From: Acidobacteriota bacterium
GTDB lineage: Bacteria; Acidobacteriota; Terriglobia; Terriglobales; Acidobacteriaceae
NCBI GenBank assembly: GCA_021791875.1
Contig: JAJYVU010000033.1
Coordinates: forward strand, 1 to 38,055
Reading direction: 5' to 3'
Length of the DNA: 38,055 nt
The first letter of the stretch is position 1; every line of letters starts with the position of its first letter. The notes under the pieces are model-generated. The model did not search any database, was not told the DNA's origin, and saw only the letters and a list, made by a program, of their open reading frames with translations. The position numbers were made by a program, and so were the translations under genes. Below, one piece after another: positions 1 to 8,046 of this stretch.

Positions 1-404
1 CAGCAGAGAACGCATAGTCCAGATGATTGGCCGCTTATCTCCGCCAATTTATACACCGACCTAGATCTGCACTCAACACGCCAAGGCTTTATGATGCTTG
101 AGTTCAGCACCTTGCCGTAAAACGGGCTAGCCTGACATGCGCGTGTGGTCGTCCGTTGGCGCCTCCAGCCCAAATCACTCATACAAAGCGATTTGCATAC
201 GTTCAATGGAATAGATATTGGTATCCTGGGATCTCGACAAGCATTTTCATTAGGAATGGACCCAAGGCTGTTGCCTCGCAAATTAATCGCCAATTCAACC
301 AGGCGACACCTTGATACAGCAAGACGATCGTCCCATCACTGAATGTAGCCCCCGAATCGATGGTGGCAACCACCACGGGCATAATGGGTACGGAGGATCG
401 GACA
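1..404. other. Region without a convincing gene
   Basis: Short open frames exist on both strands (for example 145-342 plus and 203-514 minus), but they have no ribosome binding site, no recognisable motif and no conserved-looking composition. The DNA is more A/T-rich than most of the window. The left end may hold the decayed end of a neighbouring gene, but nothing can be named. Confidence 0.4.
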
Positions 405-632
405 ATGAAAGTCAGTGAGCTGATTGATCGACTGCAAGCATGCGATTTAGACGCCGAGATTTTGCTCCAAGTCGATAGAAGAATGTTTGCCCCTCCGACC
501 TGGGTTGGGATCATGGATACTGCAGATCTGCTCGCCGAAGAAAAGGAATATCAGTTGGTCATCTCCCCCTGGGAAACCGGCGAAGACGTTAAGCCATCAT
601 CGGACCAACGGCAGACGCGGAAGAACTCCTAA
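405..632 (+). CDS. Small conserved-type hypothetical protein (MKVSEL family)
   Basis: This encodes 75 residues. The ATG at 405 is chosen because GGAGG (392-396) lies 8 nt upstream; the longer open frame from 360 has no such site. The N-terminus, MKVSELIDRLQACDLDAEI, matches a pattern common in small phage and bacterial proteins of unknown function, where a short helix is followed by an (L/P)DAE(I/V) strand. The C-terminal 20 residues are polar and probably disordered. No enzymatic motif is visible. It stands alone, 82 bp ahead of the phosphoesterase gene, in a lower-GC stretch. The function is unknown; the gene call is fairly secure because of the ribosome binding site and the family-like N-terminus. 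Confidence 0.65.
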   Translation: MKVSELIDRLQACDLDAEILLQVDRRMFAPPTWVGIMDTADLLAEEKEYQLVISPWETGEDVKPSSDQRQTRKNS

Positions 633-714
633 CGTGACTCTTTCGCCTTCATGAACTCCGCAAGCGCCACGATGGACAATTGGAGCGCTCTCCTATCTTT
701 AGGGTTGAATTGCA

Positions 715-1353
715 ATGGCTGAGCTGAAGATTGTCTGCATCAGCGACACCCACGGAAAACACGCAGCCCTGCGCCTGCCCGAGGGTGACGTCCTAATCCA
801 TGCGGGCGATTTCATGACTTATGGCGACCGGCTGAGCGAGATTGCCAGTTTTAATCATTGGCTTAGCAAGCAGCCGCACCGTCACAAGATCGTCATCGCG
901 GGCAATCACGATCTTCTATTCGAATCTGATCCGTCCCTGGCACGGACGCAGCTCACTGCCGCAACGTACCTTGAGAATTCCGCAGTCGAGATTGAAGGAC
1001 TGCGTCTCTGGGGATCACCCCAACAACCCCGCTTTCTCGACTGGGCGTTCAATGTTGACCGCGGCCCAGCGATCCGCCGGTACTGGAATATGATCCCCGC
1101 GGGAACGGACATCCTGATCACCCATGGTCCACCGTTCGGAATATTGGACACAATTACTTCCTCCGATGAGCATCTCGGTTGCGAGGAGTTGGCTGTCGCT
1201 GTGCAGCGGGTTCGACCGAAGTTGCATATGTTCGGGCATATTCACAGTGGGCATGGGGAATCCGAGCAGGACGGAATCCGATATGTGAATGCTTCGATCC
1301 TCGATGAAAACTACCGAATCGCCTACAGCCCGCAGGTCGTGACACTGGATTGA
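715..1353 (+). CDS. Calcineurin-like metallophosphoesterase (MPPED/UPF0046 type)
   Basis: The product is a 212-residue cytosolic protein. It carries the full set of metallophosphoesterase metal-binding motifs in order: SDTHGKH near residue 10, GDF near 31, GNHD near 62, THGPP near 140 and GHIHSGHG near 174. Enzymes of this family hold a two-metal centre and hydrolyse phosphomono- or phosphodiesters. The compact length and the GHIHSGHG ending resemble the MPPED1/MPPED2-like (UPF0046) branch. The physiological substrate cannot be read from the sequence. The start ATG at 715 gives the strand-1 motif at the expected distance. Neighbours offer no pathway clue: the gene is followed by about 390 bp without genes. 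Base composition is lower in GC than the glmS region, so it may be accessory. Confidence 0.85.
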   Translation: MAELKIVCISDTHGKHAALRLPEGDVLIHAGDFMTYGDRLSEIASFNHWLSKQPHRHKIVIAGNHDLLFESDPSLARTQLTAATYLENSAVEIEGLRLWGSPQQPRFLDWAFNVDRGPAIRRYWNMIPAGTDILITHGPPFGILDTITSSDEHLGCEELAVAVQRVRPKLHMFGHIHSGHGESEQDGIRYVNASILDENYRIAYSPQVVTLD

Positions 1354-1743
1354 CGCCTGTACCATGTCGCGAGGATCAAACCCACGTAGTCACCCTCTGC
1401 TTTACTCAACATCGAGGGCTCAGACGAGTGGCGAGAACTGGTGGGCCGGATTTGAATGTTTTGACCGCCCGCGCGACAGGTCGTTCCGAAAAAGTTGCTT
1501 GCTCGTTGAGCGTTTCCGACCGCCCCTTTGGTTGAGGCAATGGGAGGCTTGAATCGATGCTCTCCGTCACTAAAACTATAATCCATTTAAAATGAGCAGC
1601 TTGCGTCCGAATCCCGCCCGTTAGTTACCATTATTATTATTCAGTGAACAGTTTTATTTGCTAGTTACCAATATTATTTGTCAGAACCATCCATGTGCAG
1701 ACATTTTTGTAAGTAAACACAAGAACCAGAAGGGAGATCTGCG
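1354..1743. other. Gene-free, A/T-rich intergenic region
   Basis: This lies between the convergent 3' ends of the phosphoesterase gene and glmS. No supported gene is present. The right half (about 1570-1740) is strongly A/T-rich and holds the pair of 23-nt direct repeats annotated separately. No clear intrinsic terminator with a T-tract was found for either flanking gene. Confidence 0.5.
1622..1684. repeat. Pair of 23-nt direct repeats, 40-bp period
   Basis: Copy 1 spans 1622-1644 and copy 2 spans 1662-1684. Both begin TAGTTACCA and end TCAG, with an A/T-only stretch between. They match at 20 of 23 positions and their starts are exactly 40 bp apart. The spacer is also A/T-rich. Only two copies are seen, with no gene on either side that would explain them as an array. 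They could be binding sites for a dimeric protein or debris of a mobile element. Confidence 0.6.
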
Positions 1744-3627
1744 CTATTCGACGGTCACCGACTTGGCGAGATTTCTGGGCTGATCGACGTCGCAGCCGAG
1801 CCACACCGCAATGTGGTAGGCAAGCAGTTGCAGTGGCAGCACGTCGAGCACCGGCAGCAGCAGTTCGGGCGCCGAGGGAATCTCGATGACGTGATCGGCG
1901 ACCTGGCGAATCTCTTCGTCACCGTAAATCGCCACCGCGATGACCTTGCCGGAGCGCGCCGTCACTTCCTGGATATTTGACAGCGTCTTCTCGTATCGCA
2001 GGCAGGAGTCGCGGTCTGCCGGGTCCTTCGTCGCCAGTACGACGACCGGCAGGGTTTCGTCGATGAGCGCATTGGGGCCGTGTTTCATTTCACCGGCCGG
2101 ATAGCCTTCGGCGTGGATGTAGGAAATTTCCTTGAGCTTGAGCGCGCCTTCGAGTGCAATGGCGTAGTGAATGCCGCGCCCCAGATAGAGGAAGTCCCGC
2201 GCCGTGGCATACTGCCGGCCCAGTTTTTCACATTCGGCGTCGCAGCCGCGCAGCACTTCTTCGACCTTGGCGGGCAGCAGGCTCAGTTCTTCGAGCAGGC
2301 GGCGGCTTTCCGCCTCCGTTACGGTGTCGCGCAGCTGGCCCAGATGCAGCGCAAACAGAAAGAGGGCCACCAGTTGCGCCGTGAATGCCTTGGTGGAAGC
2401 GACGCCAATCTCCGGCCCGGCGTGCGTGTAGATCGTCCCGTGGGCGTCACGCGCGACCGCAGCGCCCACCACGTTGCAGATGGCGATGGTCTTGGAACCC
2501 TTGGCGATCATCTCGCGCTGCGCGGCCAGCGTGTCCGCGGTTTCGCCGGACTGGGTAATGAGCAGACCGATGGCGTGCGGATCGGGAATGGGATCGCGAT
2601 AGCGGTATTCGCTGGCGTAATCCACTTCGACCGGAATCCGCGCGAGTCGCTCGATCATGAACTTGCCGGCAGTGGCGGCGTGCCAGCTGGTGCCGCAGGC
2701 GGCGATGTGAATCCGGGTGGCCGCGCGGAACTCGTCCTCGGAAATCTGTACCTCGCGCAGGAAGACCTTTGCCTGATCGAGCGAGATGCGGCTCAGCGTG
2801 GTATCGCGAATCGCGCGCGGCTGCTCGAAGATTTCCTTCAGCATGAAGTGCTTGTAGCCGCCCTTTTCGGCCTGAATCGGGTCCCAGGTAATGCGCTGCA
2901 CTGCCGGCTCGAGGGGCACGCCTTCAAAGTCGGTGAAGACCACGCCCTCGGGCTTGAGCACCGCCATTTCGCCGTCGCCCAGAAAAACCAGATTCCGCGT
3001 GTGGTGCAGGATGCCCGGCACGTCGGAAGCAACAAAGTTCTCGCCTTCGCCGAGGCCCACAATGGCGGGCGGGCCATTGCGCGCAGCCACAATGGTGTCC
3101 GGCTCGTCGGCGCAGATGACGCAGATGGCAAACGCGCCGGTCAGGCGGCGGATCGCGCGCCGCACGGCATCGGCCAGCAGCAGCGGCCTGCCGGCACGCA
3201 CGGCCGCGTTCATTTCCTCTTCCACCAGGTGCGCGATGACTTCTGTATCTGTTTCGGTGACGAATCTGTGGCCCGCGGCGGAAAGCTCCTGCTTCAGCGC
3301 CAGGTAATTTTCCACAATGCCGTTGTGCACCACCACGATGCGGCCCGAGCAGTCGCGATGCGGATGCGCATTTTCTTCCGTCGGGCGCCCGTGCGTTGCC
3401 CAGCGCGTGTGGCCGATGCCGTAGGTGCCCTCAATGGGCTTTTCGCGGATGACCGCTTCGAGGTTGCGCAGCTTGCCGGGTGCGCGCCGCAGGGAAAGCT
3501 CCGTGCCGTGGCCACCCACGGCGATGCCTGCCGAATCGTATCCGCGATATTCGAGGCGGCGCAGACCCTCCACGATCACCGGGACCACTTCTTTCCGCTT
3601 CCCAACGTAACCGACTATCCCACACAT
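1744..3627 (-). CDS. glmS: Glutamine-fructose-6-phosphate aminotransferase (isomerising)
   Basis: GlmS makes glucosamine-6-phosphate from fructose-6-phosphate and glutamine, the first committed step to UDP-GlcNAc for peptidoglycan and LPS. The product has 627 residues, close to the usual 600-630. It starts MCGIVGYVG, so Cys2 becomes the N-terminal nucleophile of the class II amidotransferase domain (about residues 2-225, with GHTRWATHG). Two SIS sugar-isomerase domains follow, marked by [25 protein letters not shown] and [18 protein letters not shown]. The end, [13 protein letters not shown], is the classic GlmS C-terminus. The ATG at 3625-3627 is chosen over an in-frame extension to 3696 because the catalytic Cys must follow Met; AGGA lies about 10 nt upstream. 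It is downstream of purS on the same strand with a 93-bp gap. Confidence 0.97.
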   Translation of the reverse strand: MCGIVGYVGKRKEVVPVIVEGLRRLEYRGYDSAGIAVGGHGTELSLRRAPGKLRNLEAVIREKPIEGTYGIGHTRWATHGRPTEENAHPHRDCSGRIVVVHNGIVENYLALKQELSAAGHRFVTETDTEVIAHLVEEEMNAAVRAGRPLLLADAVRRAIRRLTGAFAICVICADEPDTIVAARNGPPAIVGLGEGENFVASDVPGILHHTRNLVFLGDGEMAVLKPEGVVFTDFEGVPLEPAVQRITWDPIQAEKGGYKHFMLKEIFEQPRAIRDTTLSRISLDQAKVFLREVQISEDEFRAATRIHIAACGTSWHAATAGKFMIERLARIPVEVDYASEYRYRDPIPDPHAIGLLITQSGETADTLAAQREMIAKGSKTIAICNVVGAAVARDAHGTIYTHAGPEIGVASTKAFTAQLVALFLFALHLGQLRDTVTEAESRRLLEELSLLPAKVEEVLRGCDAECEKLGRQYATARDFLYLGRGIHYAIALEGALKLKEISYIHAEGYPAGEMKHGPNALIDETLPVVVLATKDPADRDSCLRYEKTLSNIQEVTARSGKVIAVAIYGDEEIRQVADHVIEIPSAPELLLPVLDVLPLQLLAYHIAVWLGCDVDQPRNLAKSVTVE

Positions 3628-3720
3628 AGGCGTGATTCCTGATTCTGAGATGCAGATTGGGTGAGGGTGTACGCAATGACCACTGCCCGCGGCCACGAAA
3701 GCCGCCCAGGCGTGCTAGAA

Positions 3721-3972
3721 CTACTCGGCGTCTTCCAGATGAAAGTGGAATTCCTCGATCACCGGATTCGTCAGCACCTCGCGCGCAATACGCTCCACTT
3801 CCCTGCGCGCCGACTCGGCGTCGAGCGTATCGTCCAGCGTGAGGACAAAGTACTTGCCCTGCCGTACCGCCTCAATCCCGCTGTACTGCATCTTTCTGAG
3901 TGCGTTGAAGATTGCCTGGCCCTGAGGGTCAAGGACGGTGGATTTTAACGTGACATGGACATGCGCCTTCAT
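3721..3972 (-). CDS. purS: Phosphoribosylformylglycinamidine synthase subunit PurS
   Basis: PurS is the small subunit of the three-part FGAM synthase (PurL-PurQ-PurS) in purine biosynthesis, where it bridges the glutaminase and the synthetase. The product has 83 residues, the normal size. It shows the family pattern: an N-terminal beta strand, then LKSTVLDPQGQAIFNALRKM, then the GKYFVLTLD strand, and a C-terminal NPVIEEF segment. purQ and purL are not in this window, so the subunits are encoded apart. It lies upstream of glmS on the minus strand. It is divergent from the pyrophosphatase gene, whose start is 83 bp away, so the short region between them should contain both promoters. Confidence 0.95.
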   Translation of the reverse strand: MKAHVHVTLKSTVLDPQGQAIFNALRKMQYSGIEAVRQGKYFVLTLDDTLDAESARREVERIAREVLTNPVIEEFHFHLEDAE

Positions 3973-4055
3973 TGTGCCTGATTATAAATGTTCACATCCG
4001 CCGCCGATCCTCGGCATCAAAATCACTAAACCTACACAGCAGGAAGACATTTTTT

Positions 4056-4604
4056 ATGGTGAATTACCTCGAACTACCGCCCGGTGAAAACATCCCCGAG
4101 GTCGTCAACGCGATCATCGAGATTCCCGCCGAATCCAGCAATAAATACGAATACGACAAGAAGCTGCACGTCTTCCGCCTGGACCGCAATCTCCACTCGC
4201 CGGTGCACTACCCCGGCGACTACGGCTTTATCCCCTCGACGCTGAGCGACGACGGCGACCCGCTGGATGTGCTGGTCCTCGTGGATGCGCCCAGTTTTTC
4301 CGGCTGCCTGCAGTCGGTGCGCCCCATCGGCGTGCTCGAGATGCTGGACCAGGGCATACTCGACGAAAAGATCCTTGCCGTGGGCAAGAACAACCCACGC
4401 TACGCCGATGTGTGGAATTACTCGGAGATCTATCCGCACATGCTCAAGGAAATCACCCACTTCTTCTCGATCTACAAGGATCTTGAGGGCAAGCGGGTGG
4501 AGGTTCTCGGCTGGCACGACGCCGCCTATGCCCGCGATCGCGTCATGAAGGCCGTAGAAAACTTCAAGCGCGGCAGCATTGAACCCGCACCCGTGAGCCG
4601 GTAG
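4056..4604 (+). CDS. ppa: Inorganic pyrophosphatase (soluble, family I)
   Basis: The enzyme hydrolyses pyrophosphate to phosphate in the cytosol, pulling forward biosynthetic reactions that release PPi. The product has 182 residues, the usual bacterial size. Visible motifs are the substrate-binding NKYEYDKK segment, the DYGFIP strand and the metal-binding DGDPLDVLVL signature. The ATG at 4056 is chosen because AGGA (4041-4044) precedes it and because the family begins shortly before the PPGE...VVNAIIEIPAES strand. The in-frame extension to 3972 would overlap the purS promoter region. The gene is followed within 30 bp by an unrelated permease relict, so it ends its own transcript or runs into that remnant. 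Confidence 0.95.
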   Translation: MVNYLELPPGENIPEVVNAIIEIPAESSNKYEYDKKLHVFRLDRNLHSPVHYPGDYGFIPSTLSDDGDPLDVLVLVDAPSFSGCLQSVRPIGVLEMLDQGILDEKILAVGKNNPRYADVWNYSEIYPHMLKEITHFFSIYKDLEGKRVEVLGWHDAAYARDRVMKAVENFKRGSIEPAPVSR

Positions 4605-4630
4605 GCCGGCAAATCGCTAGCCTCACCCCT

Positions 4631-4930
4631 ATCCAGCGCCGCCGCGACATCGGCATCCGCATGGCGCTGGGCGCGGAGCGGCGGGCCATCGTGACTCAAC
4701 TGGCCCGCACTACCGGGCTGCGCATCGCCGCGGGAGTGGCGGCCGGCGGCGCGCTGGCCATGATTACGGGCCGGCTGATGCATTCCCTGCTCTACGGAGT
4801 CACCTTCCACAGCCCCGCCGTGGTGCTGGCAACGCTGGTCACGCTGCTGGGAGTGCTTGCGCTCGCCTTCGTGATTCCCGCGGCGCGCGCGGCTTCCGTC
4901 GATCCTGCCGAGGCCATTCGCGAAGAATAG
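4631..4930 (+). pseudogene. C-terminal relict of an ADOP/MacB-type ABC transporter permease
   Basis: Only the last ~100 residues of an FtsX/MacB-like permease remain. The frame opens with QRRRDIGIRMALGAERRAIV, the hallmark that precedes the last transmembrane helices in acidobacterial ADOP permeases. It continues through a glycine-rich helix, the GRLMHSLLYGV segment and a hydrophobic helix, and ends IPAARAASVDPAEAIREE, the normal C-terminus. Full permeases of this family are about 800 residues, so some 700 are missing, including the periplasmic MacB domain. The homology begins 27 bp after the ppa stop and upstream DNA belongs to ppa, so the 5' part was lost by deletion. An ATG at 4661 could allow translation of an 89-residue stub, but function is unlikely. 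Confidence 0.75.
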
Positions 4931-4940
4931 TGCAACTGTT

Positions 4941-6317
4941 CTAATCCGCCGGCGAGGTAAGCGCCTCGTCGGCAGTCCGCCACCGCATGCCCAGCCGCAT
5001 GGCTCCGTAGGCCAGCAGCCCCCCAAAGGCGATCAGCCCGGCAAACAGCAGCGCGGGCATGCCAGCCATCTGCTCCCCGCGTGAGAGATACGCCGCATAC
5101 ACGATCAGCCCCGCCGGAGCCACGCCCAGCAGCGCCGCAAAGACAAAGTTCCCTGCCCGAAAGGGCCGTTCCAGATTGGGCTCGCGGATGCGCAGGGCCA
5201 CGAGCGCGGCGAACTCCAGAATCAGGCTGGTGCCGTACAGAATAATGTCGATGGAAAGGAGCCGCTCGAAGCTCATCTGCGCGGCCAGCGCCCAGCCCGC
5301 GGCGCAGGCCACCACGGCCACCCACGGCACGCCGCGCCGGTTGCAGCGCGAGAAAATCCGCGGCAGCATGCGCTCTTCGGCCATCGCATAGGGCAGGCGA
5401 GTGTACGACAGCATGAGCGTGTTGAACATGCCCACGGCGCTCATGGTTCCGCTGGCGATAATGGCGATGCCCAGCCAGCGGCCGCCCAGCCGCGTGGCCG
5501 CGTCGGCCCATGATCCGGTCTGAAAATCCGAGCAGCCCAGCCCGGCAAACCACATGCATGCCAGCGGTATGGCATAGGCGGCAATCACCAGCGCGATGCT
5601 CGACACCATCGCGCGAGGATAATTCCGCTGCGGCCGTTCCACCTCCTGTGCCACGGTGGAGGCGTTGTCCCAGCCCATGTAATTCCACAGCGCCACCAGC
5701 ATCGCCGTGCCGATGCTCGCCCCCGAGCAGTCTGCGGCGCGCACCATCGGCCCGCCGTGGATGCCATGCCAGACGGCGTAGCCGCAGAGCAGGCCGAAGG
5801 GCAGCATCAGCAGGCCGAACATCCATGTAGCGCCGTCGCCCACCGGTTTTACGCCCAGCAGGTTCCAGCCCATGCACAGCACAATGATCGCCAGCGCCCA
5901 CAGCCCGGCGCGGTCGCCCGCCGTAAGCCCCGGAGCCAGCTTGCCCAGGTAGGCCACAAACAGCGCCGGGTAAATCGCCATGTCAAAGATGCTGGCCGTC
6001 AGCGAAAGCCACGCTTCCTGAAAGCCCCAGAACGGCCCCAGCGCACGCCGCACCCAGACGTAAAAGCCGCCGTCCTCCGGCACAGCCGAGGCCAGTTCGC
6101 CGATCATCAGCGCGGTGGGCAGGCTCCAGATGACGGGCAACAGAATCAGGATCAGCAGCCCGCCGGCGTAGCCCGCGCCGCCCAGAATATCCTCAATGCC
6201 AAACGGGCCGCCGGAGACCATGAAGAACGTGGCCATCACCAGCGGCAGCAGTGTCAGCTTTCGGCCCATGCCAGGGCGGAGTGGTGCGCGAAGGGCTGGG
6301 CGCGGTGTTTCGGCCAT
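4941..6317 (-). CDS. APC-superfamily amino acid/polyamine permease (PUT/LAT-like)
   Basis: The product is an inner-membrane transporter of 458 residues with about 12 hydrophobic helices. The N-terminal segment VSGGPFGIEDILGGAGYAG, followed by VPEDGGFYVWVRRALGPFWG, matches the branch of APC transporters that includes plant polyamine uptake carriers and bacterial LAT-type permeases. These exchange or import amino acids or polyamines. Substrate choice cannot be settled from sequence. The ATG at 6315-6317 is chosen because a GGGGAGG stretch lies just upstream (6321-6327), although the 3-nt gap is tight. The longer frame to 6419 reads into the tRNA promoter region. The gene is divergent from tRNA-Ser. 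Its 3' end faces the permease relict with only about 10 bp between. Confidence 0.88.
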   Translation of the reverse strand: MAETPRPALRAPLRPGMGRKLTLLPLVMATFFMVSGGPFGIEDILGGAGYAGGLLILILLPVIWSLPTALMIGELASAVPEDGGFYVWVRRALGPFWGFQEAWLSLTASIFDMAIYPALFVAYLGKLAPGLTAGDRAGLWALAIIVLCMGWNLLGVKPVGDGATWMFGLLMLPFGLLCGYAVWHGIHGGPMVRAADCSGASIGTAMLVALWNYMGWDNASTVAQEVERPQRNYPRAMVSSIALVIAAYAIPLACMWFAGLGCSDFQTGSWADAATRLGGRWLGIAIIASGTMSAVGMFNTLMLSYTRLPYAMAEERMLPRIFSRCNRRGVPWVAVVACAAGWALAAQMSFERLLSIDIILYGTSLILEFAALVALRIREPNLERPFRAGNFVFAALLGVAPAGLIVYAAYLSRGEQMAGMPALLFAGLIAFGGLLAYGAMRLGMRWRTADEALTSPAD

Positions 6318-6424
6318 CGGCCTCCCCGTAAAAAGACAATGCACTGACCATAAATCAATTTCACCGGGGATGGGGCGAGGATTTGCAGCCAATGCGAGCA
6401 TTTCCGCCACAGATGGCAAGCTTG

Positions 6425-6453
6425 TTGCCGCCTGGGTCCGACAATCTTATATA
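6425..6453 (+). promoter_or_regulatory. Candidate sigma-70 promoter for tRNA-Ser
   Basis: A -35-like TTGCCG (6425-6430) is separated by 17 nt from a -10-like TATATA (6448-6453). Transcription would begin near 6460, some 14 nt before the mature tRNA. This is an inference from spacing and similarity to the bacterial consensus. Confidence 0.4.
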
Positions 6454-6473
6454 CTCAAGGCTGCAACCGGTGC

Positions 6474-6566
6474 GGAGAGATGGCCGAGAGGCTGAAGGCG
6501 GCGGTTTGCTAAACCGTTATAGGGCCAAAAGCTCTATCGAGGGTTCGAATCCCTCTCTCTCCGCCA
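6474..6566 (+). tRNA. tRNA-Ser (anticodon GCU)
   Basis: The cloverleaf is complete. The acceptor arm GGAGAGA (6474-6480) pairs with TCTCTCC (6556-6562), followed by discriminator G and an encoded CCA (6564-6566). The anticodon loop TTGCTAA gives anticodon GCT, which reads AGC/AGU serine codons. A long variable arm lies after the anticodon stem, as expected for class II tRNA-Ser. The T arm is GAGGG-TTCGAAT-CCCTC. No integrated element follows the tRNA end; serB begins 77 bp downstream. Confidence 0.97.
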
Positions 6567-6643
6567 GCAATTTCCCTCCGTAAATCCAAGCGTACTCACA
6601 CGAATCCCATCCTCCTCGCGCACTCCGCTATATTCGAATCAGA

Positions 6644-7900
6644 ATGTCTTCTGAAGCTTCCCCTGCAGCCATCCTGATTCATTTCTCCGGTGTCGACCGT
6701 CCGGGACTGACCGCCGCACTCACCACAATCCTTGCCGCGCATGGCGCGAGCGTCCTCGACATTGGCCAGGCCGTGGTGCACGAGTCGCTCTCGCTTGGCA
6801 TTCTCATCGAGGTTCCCTCGGGCGAAAGCTACGCCGAACTGAGGGCCGCGCTCACCGCCGACGCCGAGCGCCTGGGCCTGCGCACCTCCTTCACGGCTGT
6901 TTCGCAGGATGCGCTCGACCACTGGCTGCATGGCCTGCGCCAGCAACAGTTCATCGTCACGGTGCTGGGACGCAAAATCACTGCCGGGCACCTGGCGCGG
7001 GTGAGCTCGATCCTCGCCACACACCAGATGAACGTCTCGCGCATCGAGCGGCTTTCGCACGAGCTCGCGCCCACCAAAGACGGCGAAAACGCCTGCGTCG
7101 AGCTGGCCGCCAGCGGCGACCTTGCCCGCGAAGCCCCCATGCGCGCCGACTTCATGGCCGCCGCTGAAGAGCTATGCGTCGACATCGCCTTCCAGCACGA
7201 GAGCATCTACCGCCGCAATCGCCGCCTCTTCGCCTTTGACATGGACTCGACGCTGATCCAGGGCGAGGTCATCGACGAGCTGGCCCGCATGGCCGGCGTC
7301 GGCGAAGAGGTTTCCAAGATCACCGAGGGCGCAATGCGCGGCGACTACGGCTTTGACGAGAGCTTCACCCGCCGCGTGGGTCTGCTCAAAGGATTGCCCG
7401 CCGAACAGGTTTATGGCCTGCTTGACAAGATTCCGCTCACGCCCGGCGCCGAACGGCTGATGCGGACTCTCCGGCTGCTGGGCTACAAGACGGCGATCCT
7501 CTCCGGCGGATTCAACTTCTTTGCGCGCAACCTGCAGCAGCGGCTGGGCATTGATTACGTCCACTCGAATGAACTGGAAATCGTCGATGGCAAAGTCACG
7601 GGCCGCGTGATTCCGCCCATTGTGAACGGCGAGCGCAAGGCCGCGCTGCTCAAGGAAATCGCGCAGAAGGAAGGCATCTCGCTCGAACAGGTAGTGGCCG
7701 TGGGCGACGGAGCCAATGACATCCCGATGATCAGCCTGTCCGGCATGGGCATCGCCTACCGCGCCAAACCGCGCGTGCGCCAGCAGGCCGACCACTCCAT
7801 CTCATGCCTCGGGCTCGACGGCCTGCTCTACCTGATCGGCGTACGCGACCGCGATTTGCTGCCGCACGAAGGTACTGACGGATCTCGCGCGCAAGGCTGA
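6644..7900 (+). CDS. serB: Phosphoserine phosphatase with tandem ACT domains
   Basis: SerB performs the last step of serine biosynthesis, dephosphorylating phosphoserine in the cytosol. The product has 418 residues. Two ACT-like regulatory domains come first (about 9-85 and 99-175), which probably sense serine. The HAD phosphatase domain follows, with the DxDxT motif in FDMDSTLI (Asp199 nucleophile, Asp201), SGGFNFF near 287 and GDGANDI near 354. The N-terminal HFSGVDRPGLTAALT is a typical ACT start. The domain order matches the longer actinobacterial/acidobacterial SerB type rather than the shorter enterobacterial one. It follows tRNA-Ser on the same strand. No other serine pathway gene is nearby. 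Confidence 0.95.
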   Translation: MSSEASPAAILIHFSGVDRPGLTAALTTILAAHGASVLDIGQAVVHESLSLGILIEVPSGESYAELRAALTADAERLGLRTSFTAVSQDALDHWLHGLRQQQFIVTVLGRKITAGHLARVSSILATHQMNVSRIERLSHELAPTKDGENACVELAASGDLAREAPMRADFMAAAEELCVDIAFQHESIYRRNRRLFAFDMDSTLIQGEVIDELARMAGVGEEVSKITEGAMRGDYGFDESFTRRVGLLKGLPAEQVYGLLDKIPLTPGAERLMRTLRLLGYKTAILSGGFNFFARNLQQRLGIDYVHSNELEIVDGKVTGRVIPPIVNGERKAALLKEIAQKEGISLEQVVAVGDGANDIPMISLSGMGIAYRAKPRVRQQADHSISCLGLDGLLYLIGVRDRDLLPHEGTDGSRAQG

Positions 7901-8046
7901 CGACTGGCCCGCGCCGCGATATAGTGGCATTTGGTTTTGGCGTTTGCCCCTTGAACGGTGCGCCGCCCTGGTTCCCCGCATTGCGCTGAATTCTCTTGTC
8001 CGCTCACCGATGCGCAGACCTCGGGACGGCAGTTGTCGAGTGTGCC

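Noticed and set aside
203..514. A 103-residue minus-strand frame
   Set aside because: Overlaps the better-supported gene at 405-632 and has no start signals.
2080..3642. A 520-residue open frame on the plus strand opposite glmS
   Set aside because: It is the mirror of a GC-rich coding strand; it has no motif and no ribosome binding site, while glmS on the other strand is certain.
6474..6643. tRNA-Ser as an integration site
   Set aside because: No integrase, no repeat of the tRNA 3' end and a core gene (serB) immediately downstream.
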